A DNA stretch of 64,000 nucleotides from the NCBI RefSeq assembly GCF_900113485.1, contig NZ_FOPM01000011.1:1-64000 (forward strand), in the 5' to 3' direction. This DNA comes from Methylobacterium gossipiicola (GTDB lineage: Bacteria > Pseudomonadota > Alphaproteobacteria > Rhizobiales > Beijerinckiaceae). The notes under the pieces are model-generated. The model was not told the origin of the DNA. It was given only the letters and a program-made list of their open reading frames with translations, and did no database searches. The translations under genes were made by a program, and so were the position numbers. Shown here piece by piece: positions 40,206 to 48,760 of this stretch; the stretch's first letter is position 1; every line of letters starts with the position of its first letter.

Positions 40206-41630
40206 TCACTCGGCTGGATGCAGGCGGGGTTCGGCCACGACAGCCGGCGCGGCGGTGATGCCGGCGGTGCGAACCGGTTGGTCGGCCGATGGGCCGGGTT
40301 CGTGCGGGTGCGGTGCTTGGTTGAACAGGTGGAACAGGTACCAGATTCCCGCTCCGAAAACGGCGAAGTAGACCACCGCGAAGGCCGCGAGCGAGGCCGC
40401 GACGGCCGGCGCGGCGATGGGTGAGACGCTGTCGGCGGTGCGCAGCAGGCCGTAGACCGTGAAGGGCTGTCGCCCGGCCTCCGTCACGACCCAGCCGGCG
40501 GTCACGGCGATCAGGCCGGACGGCCCCATCGCCACGGCGAAGCGGTGCAGCCACGGCTCGTCGTAGAGCCGGCCCTTCCGGCGCAGGTAGAGCGACAGCC
40601 CGCCCAGCGCGATCATCAGGAGGCCGAGGCCGACCATCACTCGGAAGGCCCAGAACACCAGCGGCAGGTTCGTCGGCCACGTGTTGCGCGGCAGATCGTT
40701 CAGGCCGGTCACCTTCGCGTCGAGGTCGTGGGCGAGGTAGAGGCTGGCGAGGCCGGGGATGCCGATCTCGTACCTGGTCTCCCGCGCCTGGGCGTCCGGC
40801 CAGCCGAACAGGATCGAGGGGGCGCGGGCCACGCTCTCGAAATGGCCTTCCATCGCGGCCACTTTGGCCGGCTGGTGATGGTAGGTGTTGCCGCCGTGCA
40901 AGTCGCCGAGCACGAGTTGCACCGGGGCGACGAGCGCCGCCATCCACATCGCCATGGAGAACATCAGCCGGGCGCGGGGATTGGCGCGGTCCCGCAGGAG
41001 ATGCCACGCGCCCACCGCGCCGACGATCATCGCGGTGGTAAGGTAGGCGGCGGTGACGGTGTGGGCGAAGCGGTAGGGGAAGGACGGATTGAAGATGACC
41101 GCCCACCAATCCTCGGGCACGAAGCGGCCGTCCGCATCGAGGACATGCCCGGCGGGCGTCTGCATCCACGAATTGGCCGAGAGAATCCAGAAGGCCGAGA
41201 GCAGCGTGCCGCCCGCCACCAAGCCGGTCGCCAGGAAGTGCAGCCGGCGCCCGACCCGCTCCAGGCCGAACAGCATCACGCCGAGGAAGCCCGCTTCGAG
41301 GAAGAAGGCAGTGAGCACCTCGTAGCCGAGCAGCGGCCCGAGCACAGGCGCGGTCCGGTCGGAGAAGACCGACCAATTGGTGCCGAACTGGTAGCTCATC
41401 ACCAGCCCGGAAACGACGCCCATGGCGAAGGCGACGGCGAAGATCTTCAGCCAGTATCGGTAGGTGTCGAGATAGATGTCCCGGTCGGTCGCGAGCCAGA
41501 AAGCCTCCAGCACGGCGAGGTAGCTCGCCAGCCCGATGGTGAAGGCCGGGAACAGGAAGTGCCACACGACCGTGAAGGCGAACTGCGCGCGGGCGAGATC
41601 CAATGCGCTCGGGAGAAGATCGGCCGACAT
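40206..41630 (-). CDS. cioA: Cytochrome bd-type quinol oxidase subunit I (CioA/CydA)
   Basis: The protein is 474 residues from ATG 41630, which has AGGAGG upstream; a start at 41690 is less likely. Typical CydA features are an early heme-ligand His (VWHFLFPAFTIGLASYLAVLEAFWL), MGVVSGLVMSYQFGTNWSVF and GWVVTEAGRQPF. The Q-loop region between spans 6 and 7 is short, as in CioA-type, cyanide- and sulfide-tolerant oxidases. A sulfide-tolerant oxidase makes sense next to sulfide oxidation genes. Confidence 0.93.
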   Translation of the reverse strand: MSADLLPSALDLARAQFAFTVVWHFLFPAFTIGLASYLAVLEAFWLATDRDIYLDTYRYWLKIFAVAFAMGVVSGLVMSYQFGTNWSVFSDRTAPVLGPLLGYEVLTAFFLEAGFLGVMLFGLERVGRRLHFLATGLVAGGTLLSAFWILSANSWMQTPAGHVLDADGRFVPEDWWAVIFNPSFPYRFAHTVTAAYLTTAMIVGAVGAWHLLRDRANPRARLMFSMAMWMAALVAPVQLVLGDLHGGNTYHHQPAKVAAMEGHFESVARAPSILFGWPDAQARETRYEIGIPGLASLYLAHDLDAKVTGLNDLPRNTWPTNLPLVFWAFRVMVGLGLLMIALGGLSLYLRRKGRLYDEPWLHRFAVAMGPSGLIAVTAGWVVTEAGRQPFTVYGLLRTADSVSPIAAPAVAASLAAFAVVYFAVFGAGIWYLFHLFNQAPHPHEPGPSADQPVRTAGITAAPAVVAEPRLHPAE

Positions 41631-41715
41631 CGCTTCTGCCTCCTGCCTGGCATGACGTCTGTAGCCAGTTGGCCCAGACCAAGCTGACACGTTCTCGTCC
41701 CGCGCCCCCGCGCTG

Positions 41716-41760
41716 TCAATTCATTTTATAAAAAACATTCTTCATATGGCAAAACCATAT
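41716..41760. promoter_or_regulatory. Operator region between cioA and peroxiredoxin
   Basis: TCAATTCATTTTATA (41716-41730) is nearly repeated before the SQR gene at 44557. Further right ATATGG-CAAAA-CCATAT (41744-41760) is a clean inverted repeat. Both lie in the 189-bp divergent region and probably bind the ArsR protein encoded at 42470. Confidence 0.55.
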
Positions 41761-41819
41761 ATTGAAACGTTCGGACCCTTTGCGTAGCTTCTCCCGCATC
41801 ACGCAACGAGCATCCATTG

Positions 41820-42470
41820 ATGAGCATCGAAATCGATTCCGAAGTCGCCCGACCGCAACCCGCCGCCCCGCCGATCATCGGCGACGCTGCGCCAAATTTC
41901 CGCGCTCGAACCACGATGGGACCACGCACGCTCGCATCCTATCGCGGGCGCTGGCTGCTGCTGTTTTCGCATCCGGCCGACTTCACTCCCGTCTGCACCA
42001 GCGAATTCGTCGCCTTCGCGCAGTACCATGCACAGTTCCAGGCACTGAATTGCGACTTGCTCGCCCTATCCGTCGACAGCCTGTCCTCGCACTTGGCTTG
42101 GACCCAGAGCATCGCGCAGCGCTTCGGCGTCCAAGTCCCGTTCCCGATCATCGAGGATCCGGCCATGGGAATCGCGCGCGCCTACGGCATGCTGCCCGCC
42201 GGGGCTCTATCGAGCGCCACAGTTCGGACCACCTTCGTGATAGACCCAGCCGGCATCGTGCGCGCCCTGATCGCTTATCCCCTGACTGTGGGGCGCAGCG
42301 TCGCCGAGATCCTGCGGCTGCTCCAGGCCCTCCAAGTGAGCGACGCGGCCGATGTCTCGACACCGGAGGGCTGGCAGCCGGACGAGCCGGTATTGGCAAA
42401 TCCACCGACCACCAGCGAGGAGGTCGGAGCCTGTGGGACCGACTGGTACTATCGCTTGGGCAGTCTGTGA
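41820..42470 (+). CDS. Peroxiredoxin, Prx6/1-Cys-like
   Basis: The 216-residue protein has the AhpC/Prx signature SHPADFTPVCTSEF (about 49-62) with the peroxidatic cysteine, and the Prx6-type C-terminal extension (TPEGWQPDEPVL). It reduces peroxides; prokaryotic Prx6 members occur beside sulfide oxidation genes. A second Cys (EEVGACGTDW) is close to the C-terminus. ATG 41820 is used; the preceding TTG is also in frame. The stop shares a base with the arsR start (TGATG). Confidence 0.85.
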   Translation: MSIEIDSEVARPQPAAPPIIGDAAPNFRARTTMGPRTLASYRGRWLLLFSHPADFTPVCTSEFVAFAQYHAQFQALNCDLLALSVDSLSSHLAWTQSIAQRFGVQVPFPIIEDPAMGIARAYGMLPAGALSSATVRTTFVIDPAGIVRALIAYPLTVGRSVAEILRLLQALQVSDAADVSTPEGWQPDEPVLANPPTTSEEVGACGTDWYYRLGSL

Positions 42471-42859
42471 TGGCGTCCGCAACTGACGAGGCGACCGCGG
42501 ACCGGGTCGCCGATCTGCTTAAGCTGATCGCCAACCCCAACCGCCTGCGTATCCTCTCACTTCTGAAGCAAGGCGAGTGCTCCGTCTCGGAGATCGAGCA
42601 AAACCTAAGTATCCGGCAGCCGACACTCTCGCAGCAACTGGGTGAGCTGCGCAACGCGGCGGTCGTTGCAACGCGGAGAGAGCACAAGGTCGTGTTTTAC
42701 AGCCTGAGCGACCCGCGGATGCACGCGTTGTTGGAGGCGGTCGAGGATATTCTCGTGGCCGGTCGCACCCACCGGCCCGGCCCGGCACGCCTTACCGACG
42801 CCCGGACTGGGGCATTCGGTCAGGCTGCGCAGTTCGGACAGATCGGAGACGAGCCATGA
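42470..42859 (+). CDS. ArsR-family repressor without the two SqrR cysteines
   Basis: The 129-residue protein has a winged helix (IRQPTLSQQLGELRNAAVV) preceded by NPNRLRILSLLKQGECSVSEIE. Instead of the paired cysteines of SqrR/BigR it has only C37. It is translationally coupled to the peroxiredoxin gene, and its likely sites are the AT-rich repeats at 41716-41760 and 44557-44582. The signal sensed is unclear; a single-Cys redox sensor is possible. Confidence 0.82.
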   Translation: MASATDEATADRVADLLKLIANPNRLRILSLLKQGECSVSEIEQNLSIRQPTLSQQLGELRNAAVVATRREHKVVFYSLSDPRMHALLEAVEDILVAGRTHRPGPARLTDARTGAFGQAAQFGQIGDEP

Positions 42860-42862
42860 GGC

Positions 42863-44545
42863 TCAGGCGGCCTTATCGACCGCCTGCGGCTTGGCCAGCC
42901 ATTCCCGGCCCTTGAGCATCGCCTTCCAGTAGATCGGTGGCAGCATCCGCTCCTTCAGGAGCCACGCCATGTGGCTCGGCTTGGTGCCATCGATTAACCA
43001 TGCAGGGAAGCTCGGCATCAGCTTGCCGCCGTAGCCGAATTCGGCGAGCAGGATTTTGCCCCGCTCCACCGTCAGCGGGCACGAGCCGTAGCCGTCGTAG
43101 GCGACGTCTGGCCCGCGCAGATGGCCCATGTCGACGAGCAGGTTGTGAGCCACCACCGGTGCCTGCTTGCGCGCGGCGGCGGCGGTCTTGGCGTTAGGCG
43201 TGTTGCAGGCATCGCCGAGCGCGTAGATTCCGGGCAGGCGCACATGGCGCAGGCTCGCCGGATCGACCTCGACCCAGCCGGCGCCATCGGCGAGTGGCGA
43301 GGCGCGGATGAAGTCGGGCGCCCGCTGCGGCGGCACCACGTGGATCATGTCGAACGCTCGCTCGACCGTCTCGCTGCCGCCGTCCTCGCTCTTGCGCGAG
43401 AACCACGCGCGCTTGGCCGGACCGTCGATCCGCACCAGGGTGTGCTGGAAGTGGAGCCCTGCCTCATAGCGTCTGACGTACTCCATCAGCGCCGGGACAT
43501 ACTCCTTCACGCCGAACAGGACCGGGCCGGCATTGTAGAGTTCGACCGCGATGTCCTTGAGCCGTCCCTGGCGCAGCCAATGGTCGGCGGAGAGGTACAT
43601 CGCCTTCTGCGGTGCGCCTGCGCATTTGATCGGCATTGGCGGCTGCGTGAACACGGCCCGGCCGGAGCGAAGGTTGCGGACGAGGTCCCAGGTATAGGGC
43701 GCGAGATCGTAGCGGTAGTTCGAGGTCACGCCGTTCCGCCCGAGCGTCTCGGTCAGCCCTTCGATGCCGCCCCAGTCGAGCTTCAACCCAGGCGTGACCA
43801 CCAGACGGTCGTAGCGAACCGTCCGGCATCCCCCCAAGATCACCGCCTTGCGCTCCGGCTCAAAGGCCGTAACCGCCGATTTGATCCAGTGCACGCCCTT
43901 GGGGATCAGCGAAGCCATGGTCCGAGCCGTGCCTGCGGGGGCGAATACGCCGCCGCCGACCATGGTCCACCCGGGCTGGTAGTAATGGATGTCGGCCGGG
44001 TCGATCACGGCAATGTCGAGATCGGGTTTGCGTGCCTTCAGGCTCGCGGCGACGGCGATGCCGCCCGCGCCGCCTCCGACGATGACGACGCTGTGGAAGA
44101 GATCCTCCGTTTCCCTCGGCGGTGATCCATTCGCGGCAATGCGCCGGAGCGCGCCGCTCACGTCGTAGCCTGCAGCAGTGGCGACAGCGGCGCTTTCGGT
44201 CGTCGCGCCGCCGGCTTTTCCCTCGCTGAGCGCCCACAGCGTCGCGGAGCGGGTGCCCGTGCGGCAATAAGCGAGCACCGGCCTGGGCAGGGTCGCCAGA
44301 GCCTCGGCGAAGGCATCGACCTCCGCGTCCGATATCGCTCCCGAGACGACGGGCAGATACCGCGCCTCGAGTCCCTGTGCTTGGGCGGCGGTATCGATCT
44401 CGGCAAAGCTTGGCTGATCGCCACCCTCGCCGTCGGGCCTATTGCAAATCACGGAGCGAAAGCCCGCCCGGGCCGCTGCCGCGAGTGCATCTGGGACGAT
44501 CTGGCCGGAAACCGACAGGTGAGAGGCGAGGCGTCTGGCGTCCAT
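42863..44545 (-). CDS. sqr: DUF442 phosphatase-like domain fused to sulfide:quinone oxidoreductase
   Basis: The 560-residue protein has two parts. Residues 1-105 form a DUF442 (TIGR01244, Blh N-terminal) domain with the phosphatase/sulfurtransferase loop CRTGTRS (94-100). From about 152 a flavoprotein domain begins (VVIVGGGAGGIAVA, 154-167) with YYQPGWTMVGGG, TPGLKLDWGGIEG, PIKCAGAPQKAMYL and GDACNTPNAKTAAAARKQ, which matches mitochondrial-type SQR; the cysteines in GGCRTV and IKCAGAP are in the redox positions. It oxidises sulfide to persulfide and reduces quinone. ATG 44545 is chosen over an upstream TTG that would overlap the operator. Confidence 0.88.
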   Translation of the reverse strand: MDARRLASHLSVSGQIVPDALAAAARAGFRSVICNRPDGEGGDQPSFAEIDTAAQAQGLEARYLPVVSGAISDAEVDAFAEALATLPRPVLAYCRTGTRSATLWALSEGKAGGATTESAAVATAAGYDVSGALRRIAANGSPPRETEDLFHSVVIVGGGAGGIAVAASLKARKPDLDIAVIDPADIHYYQPGWTMVGGGVFAPAGTARTMASLIPKGVHWIKSAVTAFEPERKAVILGGCRTVRYDRLVVTPGLKLDWGGIEGLTETLGRNGVTSNYRYDLAPYTWDLVRNLRSGRAVFTQPPMPIKCAGAPQKAMYLSADHWLRQGRLKDIAVELYNAGPVLFGVKEYVPALMEYVRRYEAGLHFQHTLVRIDGPAKRAWFSRKSEDGGSETVERAFDMIHVVPPQRAPDFIRASPLADGAGWVEVDPASLRHVRLPGIYALGDACNTPNAKTAAAARKQAPVVAHNLLVDMGHLRGPDVAYDGYGSCPLTVERGKILLAEFGYGGKLMPSFPAWLIDGTKPSHMAWLLKERMLPPIYWKAMLKGREWLAKPQAVDKAA

Positions 44546-44556
44546 AGGAAGGATCC

Positions 44557-44582
44557 TCAATTCACTTTTATATGATGTGAAT
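44557..44582. promoter_or_regulatory. Operator before SQR (ArsR-type)
   Basis: TCAATTCACTTTTATA (44557-44572) matches the site before cioA with one base inserted, and ATTCAC (44560-44565) pairs with GTGAAT (44577-44582). It lies between the divergent SQR and TauE genes. Confidence 0.6.
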
Positions 44583-44749
44583 TACGAAAATATGAAAACA
44601 CAGATTGACACCCCACGCAAGTCACCGCACAGTCAGGCCATCGGCGCCGCCTTCGATTCATTAAATTATGGATCGAAGGATCGCCGTCCGCATCGTGACG
44701 GCCGAGGCTCGGAGACGCTTCCACCGCGGCGCTTGGAGAACCATTGCCG

Positions 44750-45535
44750 ATGAGCGCACTTCCGGCCGTTCTGTCGGGCACCGGTGTCGGCTTTACCCTC
44801 GGCCTGATCGGGGGCGGCGGCTCGATCCTGGCGACCCCGCTGCTGCTCTACGCGGTCGGCCTCGCCCAGCCGCATCTCGCCATCGGGACGGGAGCGCTCG
44901 CCGTGGCCGCCAACGCTTTCCTGACGCTGGCCGGTCACGCGCGGGCCGGTAACGTGCGCTGGCGCTGCGCCGCCGTCTTCGCCCTCGTGGGGATCATCGG
45001 TGCCTTAGCCGGCTCCAGTCTTGGCAAGGCGGTGGACGGACAGCGCCTGCTGTTCTTGTTCGCCCTTCTAATGATCGTCGTTGGGGGCCACATGCTGCGC
45101 GGGCGACGGAACCTCACCGGCCCGGCTGAACCGGTCGGTTGCGGCCCGGTGCCGAGCGGAAGGGTCGTTGCCGTGGCCTTTTCGGTCGGAGTGCTGTCCG
45201 GCTTTTTCGGGATCGGCGGCGGCTTCCTGATCGTGCCCGGTCTCGTCTTCGCGACCGGCATGCCGCTGATCACGGCCGTTGGCACCTCGCTGCTTGCGGT
45301 CGGCGCCTTCGGTCTCGCCACTGCGTTGAACTATGCCCTTTCCGGCATGGTCGATTGGGTGGTGGCGGGGGAGTTCATCGCCGGCGGCTTCCTCGGCGGC
45401 TTCCTCGGCATGCGGCTCGCAAACCGCCTCGCCGGCTACAAGGGCGTGCTCAACACGGTGTTCGCCGCCGTGATCTTCGTGGTCGCCGGCTACATGCTCT
45501 ACCGCAACGCCGGTGCGTTCGCCGCGACGTCCTGA
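44750..45535 (+). CDS. TauE/SafE-family sulfite/sulfur exporter, intact copy
   Basis: The 261-residue protein has about eight spans in two repeats: GLIGGGGSILATPLLLYAVG at the start and SGFFGIGGGFLIVPGLVFATGMPL in the second half. It is closely related to the broken gene at 34331 and supplies the sense codon (Q in VDGQRLL) that is amber there. It is expected to remove sulfite made by the persulfide dioxygenase. ATG 44750 is preferred to TTG 44744. Confidence 0.9.
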   Translation: MSALPAVLSGTGVGFTLGLIGGGGSILATPLLLYAVGLAQPHLAIGTGALAVAANAFLTLAGHARAGNVRWRCAAVFALVGIIGALAGSSLGKAVDGQRLLFLFALLMIVVGGHMLRGRRNLTGPAEPVGCGPVPSGRVVAVAFSVGVLSGFFGIGGGFLIVPGLVFATGMPLITAVGTSLLAVGAFGLATALNYALSGMVDWVVAGEFIAGGFLGGFLGMRLANRLAGYKGVLNTVFAAVIFVVAGYMLYRNAGAFAATS

Positions 45536-45608
45536 CCTTCACCGAGGCGGGCGCTCGGTGCCTCGCCCGCTTCGTCAATCATCTCCGGCACCGTTTCGGA
45601 GTGCGATC

Positions 45609-45821
45609 ATGACCACCAACGTGGGGAGGGCCGACCGCATGCTGCGCCTAGTCGTTGGCTTCATCGTCGCCGGGCTGGGCCTGACGATGCTCACCGATAT
45701 CTGGGCTTACGTCGCCGTCGGCATCGGCGTGGTGCTCGCGCTGACCGCGTTGGTCGGCTCCTGCCCCGCATACACGATCCTCGGCCTCAACACCTGCCGC
45801 CGCAGGATTTCCGGCGCCTGA
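45609..45821 (+). CDS. DUF2892 (YgaP-like) membrane protein
   Basis: The 70-residue protein starts NVGRADRMLRLVVG and has two spans (about 12-30 and 33-50) followed by SCPAYTILGLNTC with two cysteines. DUF2892 segments occur at the C-terminus of YgaP rhodanese and as free small proteins in sulfide-oxidation operons. It lies between the exporter and the dioxygenase genes. Confidence 0.85.
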   Translation: MTTNVGRADRMLRLVVGFIVAGLGLTMLTDIWAYVAVGIGVVLALTALVGSCPAYTILGLNTCRRRISGA

Positions 45822-45856
45822 ACCACGGCAAGCCTTTCACCGACAGGAGACAATCC

Positions 45857-46741
45857 ATGTCCGAACCGATCATCCGCGCCTTCTTCGACGAGCCCACCAA
45901 CACCGTGAGCTACATCGTGGCCGATCCCGTAACGAAGGCAGCCGCCTTCATCGATCCGGTCCTCGACTACGACCACAACGGCGGCAGCGTCGACACACGT
46001 TCGGTCGAGGCGATGCTGAAGGTCGCGACCGAGGAAGGCTATCGCGTGGTCTGGACGCTGGAGACCCACGCCCATGCCGACCACCTGTCCGGCTCCCCCT
46101 ACGTCAAGGCGAAGACCGGCGCGCGAATCGGCATCGGCGAGCATATCCGCGAGGTCCAGAAGATTTTCCGGCCGGTCTTCAATGCCACCGACCTGAGGAC
46201 CGATGGCAGCGACTTCGACCATCTGTTCACGGATGGCGAGACGTTCGGGATCGGCGACCTGACCGTCTCCGTTCTCTACACCCCCGGCCATACGCCGGCC
46301 GACATCTGCTACCGCATCGGCAACCACGTCTTTGTCGGCGACACGCTGTTCATGCCCGATTTCGGCACGGCCCGGGCCGATTTCCCAGGCGGGGACGTGC
46401 ACGCGCTCTACCACTCGATCCGCCGTCTCCTCGCCCTGCCGCCCGAGACGCGGCTGCACCTGTGCCACGACTACAAGGCTCCGGGGCGGGATACCTATGC
46501 CTGGGAGACGACGGTCGCCGAGCAGCGCCGAAGCAACGTCCATGTGAAGGAAGGGGTGAGCGAGGATGCGTTCGCGGCGATGCGCACGGCCCGAGACGCC
46601 ACGCTTGCCGCCCCGCGCCTGCTCCTGCCCTCGATCCAGGTGAACATCCGCGCCGGCAAATTTCCACCGGCGGAGGCCAACGGCGTACGGTACCTGACGA
46701 TCCCGGTGAAACTCAACGGTGGCGCCGAGGCCGCCGTTTGA
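45857..46741 (+). CDS. Persulfide dioxygenase-like MBL-fold protein (ETHE1/Blh type), copy 2
   Basis: The 294-residue paralogue of the protein at 35204 has the metal site THAHADH, YTPGHT, FMPDFG and CHDYKAPG. It begins MSEPIIRAFFDEPTNTVSYIVADP with a normal ATG and GACAGGAGA upstream, which supports the idea that copy 1 has an altered start. Predicted to oxidise low-molecular-weight persulfides to sulfite downstream of SQR. Confidence 0.9.
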   Translation: MSEPIIRAFFDEPTNTVSYIVADPVTKAAAFIDPVLDYDHNGGSVDTRSVEAMLKVATEEGYRVVWTLETHAHADHLSGSPYVKAKTGARIGIGEHIREVQKIFRPVFNATDLRTDGSDFDHLFTDGETFGIGDLTVSVLYTPGHTPADICYRIGNHVFVGDTLFMPDFGTARADFPGGDVHALYHSIRRLLALPPETRLHLCHDYKAPGRDTYAWETTVAEQRRSNVHVKEGVSEDAFAAMRTARDATLAAPRLLLPSIQVNIRAGKFPPAEANGVRYLTIPVKLNGGAEAAV

Positions 46742-46775
46742 TACCGGATCGCGGATAGGGGACGAACCGGGCGTG

Positions 46776-47834
46776 ATGTTGGAGTTTCTGCCGGCGCATC
46801 TCCTCCGCGCGGCTTTCGGCCTCGTTCTGGGAGCCTTGCTCGGTCTCGTCGCTCGACGCGGGCGGTTCTGCACCCTCGGCGCCGTCGAGGATGCCGTCTA
46901 CGCCCGCGACATGCGCCGGGCGCGCGCTTGGATGCTCGCCACGGGCGTGGCGATCCTGGGCGCGCATCTGTTGGAGGCGTTCGCCGAACTCGATCTCGCC
47001 CGTTCGCTTTATGCCGGCTCCCGCCTCGAATGGGGGGGCCTGATCGTCGGCGGCGTCATGTTCGGGTTCGGGATGGCGCTCGTCGGAACCTGCGGTTTCG
47101 GGGCGCTGCTGCGTCTCGGCGGCGGGGATCTGCGCGCTTTCCTCGTGCTGCTGGTGCTGGGCCTGTCCGCCTCCATGGCCATCGGAGGCCTGACGGGTCT
47201 CCTGCGCGTACCGGCGACCGAGCCGTTGAGTCTCGACCTCGACGGAGCCGGGGCGCAGCGGCTCGGCGTCCTCCTCGGGCTCGACCGGACGCGGCATGGC
47301 TTGCTGGGTCTTGCGGTGGTGGCGTCCCTGGCTCTCGCCTGCGTGGCCCTCGCCGGACGCGACTTCCGGGCGACCCGCCGGCTCCTCTTCGGCGCACTCG
47401 TCGTCGGGAGCGTCATCGTCGGCGGCTGGTGGGTCAACGGCATCGTCGGCGACGATGCGTTCGAGCCGCGCACGCTCGTGTCCTTCAGCTTCGCCCGTCC
47501 CGTCGGGGACACGCTCCTCTACGCGATGCTCGCCAGCGGAACGAAGGTCGATTTCGGAGTCGGGTCCGTCCTCGGGGTGATCCTGGGGGCCTTCGCTGCG
47601 GCGCGCGGCTCGGGCGAGTTCCGCTGGGAAGCCCCCGACGATGCGCGCGAGGTCGGGCGCCACGTCCTCGGAGCGTTCCTCATGGGGACCGGGGGCGTGA
47701 CGGCCCTGGGCTGCACCATCGGCCAGGGCCTGAGCGGACTCTCGACGCTGTCGGTCGGCTCGATGCTCGCCCTCGCCTCGATCCTCGTTGGCGCGCGCGC
47801 AGGCCTGTACTACCTCGTCGACCGGCACGCCTGA
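46776..47834 (+). CDS. YeeE/YedE-family sulfur transporter, one-piece form
   Basis: The 352-residue protein has about nine to ten spans and both cysteine loops: GRFCTLGAVEDAVYARD near 27-45 and ALVGTCGFGALLRLGGGDLR near 98-117, plus a third TALGCTIGQGLSG near 305. This is the full-length TsuA-like form, in contrast to the split pair at 33459-34334. It follows the dioxygenase by about 35 bp; the GTG one codon upstream is an alternative start. Confidence 0.88.
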   Translation: MLEFLPAHLLRAAFGLVLGALLGLVARRGRFCTLGAVEDAVYARDMRRARAWMLATGVAILGAHLLEAFAELDLARSLYAGSRLEWGGLIVGGVMFGFGMALVGTCGFGALLRLGGGDLRAFLVLLVLGLSASMAIGGLTGLLRVPATEPLSLDLDGAGAQRLGVLLGLDRTRHGLLGLAVVASLALACVALAGRDFRATRRLLFGALVVGSVIVGGWWVNGIVGDDAFEPRTLVSFSFARPVGDTLLYAMLASGTKVDFGVGSVLGVILGAFAAARGSGEFRWEAPDDAREVGRHVLGAFLMGTGGVTALGCTIGQGLSGLSTLSVGSMLALASILVGARAGLYYLVDRHA

Positions 47835-47847
47835 CCGGACGCGCCGC

Positions 47848-48201
47848 TCAACGACTCCGCGCGTCGCAGAAGGCGCGGTGCAGGGCCGCGATGATCTCGC
47901 GGACCTCGGGCCGGGCGAGGGCGTAGTAGATGTTCTTCCCATCCCGGCGCGCCTCCACGAGATCGTCGGCGCGCAGGCGGGCGAGCTGCTGCGAAACCGC
48001 CGGCTGGCGCAGGTTCAGCAACTGCTCCAACTCCGAAACGGACCGCTCGCCCTCGACCAACAGGCAGAGGATCACGAGCCGGGCTTCGTGGGCGAGCGCC
48101 TTCAGCAGCTCGCTCGCGTCGCGGGCATTGGCGAGCAGCAGATCGAGGTCGAGCGTGCCCGGCTCCGGGCCGGTCGTCACCGTTTCCGCCTGAAGCGGCA
48201 T
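47848..48201 (-). CDS. soxR: SoxR, ArsR-family repressor of sox genes (SqrR/BigR-type cysteines)
   Basis: The 117-residue repressor has C46 (LVILCLLVEGERSVSELE) and C112 (RAFCDARSR), the persulfide-sensing pair, and recognition helix LRQPAVSQQLARLRADDLV. It precedes soxS and the divergent soxW-XYZABCD genes as in known sox clusters, where SoxR binds between soxS and the next gene and between soxW and soxX. It converges on yeeE. Confidence 0.88.
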   Translation of the reverse strand: MPLQAETVTTGPEPGTLDLDLLLANARDASELLKALAHEARLVILCLLVEGERSVSELEQLLNLRQPAVSQQLARLRADDLVEARRDGKNIYYALARPEVREIIAALHRAFCDARSR

Positions 48202-48247
48202 TTTCGCATCCTCTCAAACATGGGCCTCGGGCAACTCTCATGCCCGG

Positions 48248-48613
48248 TCAAGGCGAAGGCGGCCGCCGGCCGACCAGAGCTTCGATCCGGGCCCAGAAGA
48301 AATCCTCTCCCGAATAGCCCTCGATCCGATCGACTTCGCGGCCCTCCTCGACGAGGACGAAGGTCGGTGTGTAGCGGATCGGGCCCTTCAGCGTGAGTCC
48401 GGCGGGAATGCCGTCGCCGAGCGCGACGCGCCGCAACGGCGCGCGCCGCCCAACCTCCGACTTCGGATAGATCGGCCCGATCGTGCGGTTCCAGATCGTG
48501 CACCACGGGCAACCCGCCAGTTCGAAGAGCACGAGTTCGGCCGCCATCGCGTTCGAGGCAATGAAAAGGAAGCCGCCTGCCAAGACCATCACCGATCGGC
48601 GCGTCGCCCGCAT
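48248..48613 (-). CDS. soxS: SoxS-like periplasmic thioredoxin
   Basis: The product is 121 residues from ATG 48613 (MRATRRSVMVLAGG); a longer frame begins at 48658. A signal peptide ending SNAMAAE is followed by a thioredoxin-like domain with CPWC (LAGCPWCTIWNRTIGPIYPKSE) and TPTFVL. SoxS in Paracoccus/Starkeya-type clusters keeps the SoxY carrier active by reduction. It is 46 bp upstream of soxR on the same strand. Confidence 0.85.
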   Translation of the reverse strand: MRATRRSVMVLAGGFLFIASNAMAAELVLFELAGCPWCTIWNRTIGPIYPKSEVGRRAPLRRVALGDGIPAGLTLKGPIRYTPTFVLVEEGREVDRIEGYSGEDFFWARIEALVGRRPPSP

Positions 48614-48760
48614 CACGCGTCCTCGCTTAAGCGCTGTCGGCCGTCCACTATATAGCAAAATGCGAATGTGTTTCGAGTGGCTCTCCTATCGCCGTTGCCC
48701 GCCTCGTCGGCTTCTCCTACACATGCATAAAATCGAATATCGGCCGGGAGGGCTGCCACG
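48614..48760. promoter_or_regulatory. soxS-soxW divergent region with likely SoxR sites
   Basis: The 147-bp stretch is AT-rich. It contains CTATATAGCAAAATGCGAAT (48649-48667) and TGCATAAAATCGAATATCG (48724-48742). The TGCGAAT element also occurs (reverse) before soxX, so these are candidate SoxR operators. Confidence 0.5.

Noticed and set aside
46713..47942. Minus-strand open frame of over 400 codons opposite yeeE
   Set aside because: It is Glu/Arg/Pro-rich without any domain, and the plus strand has a clear YeeE transporter with its cysteine loops.
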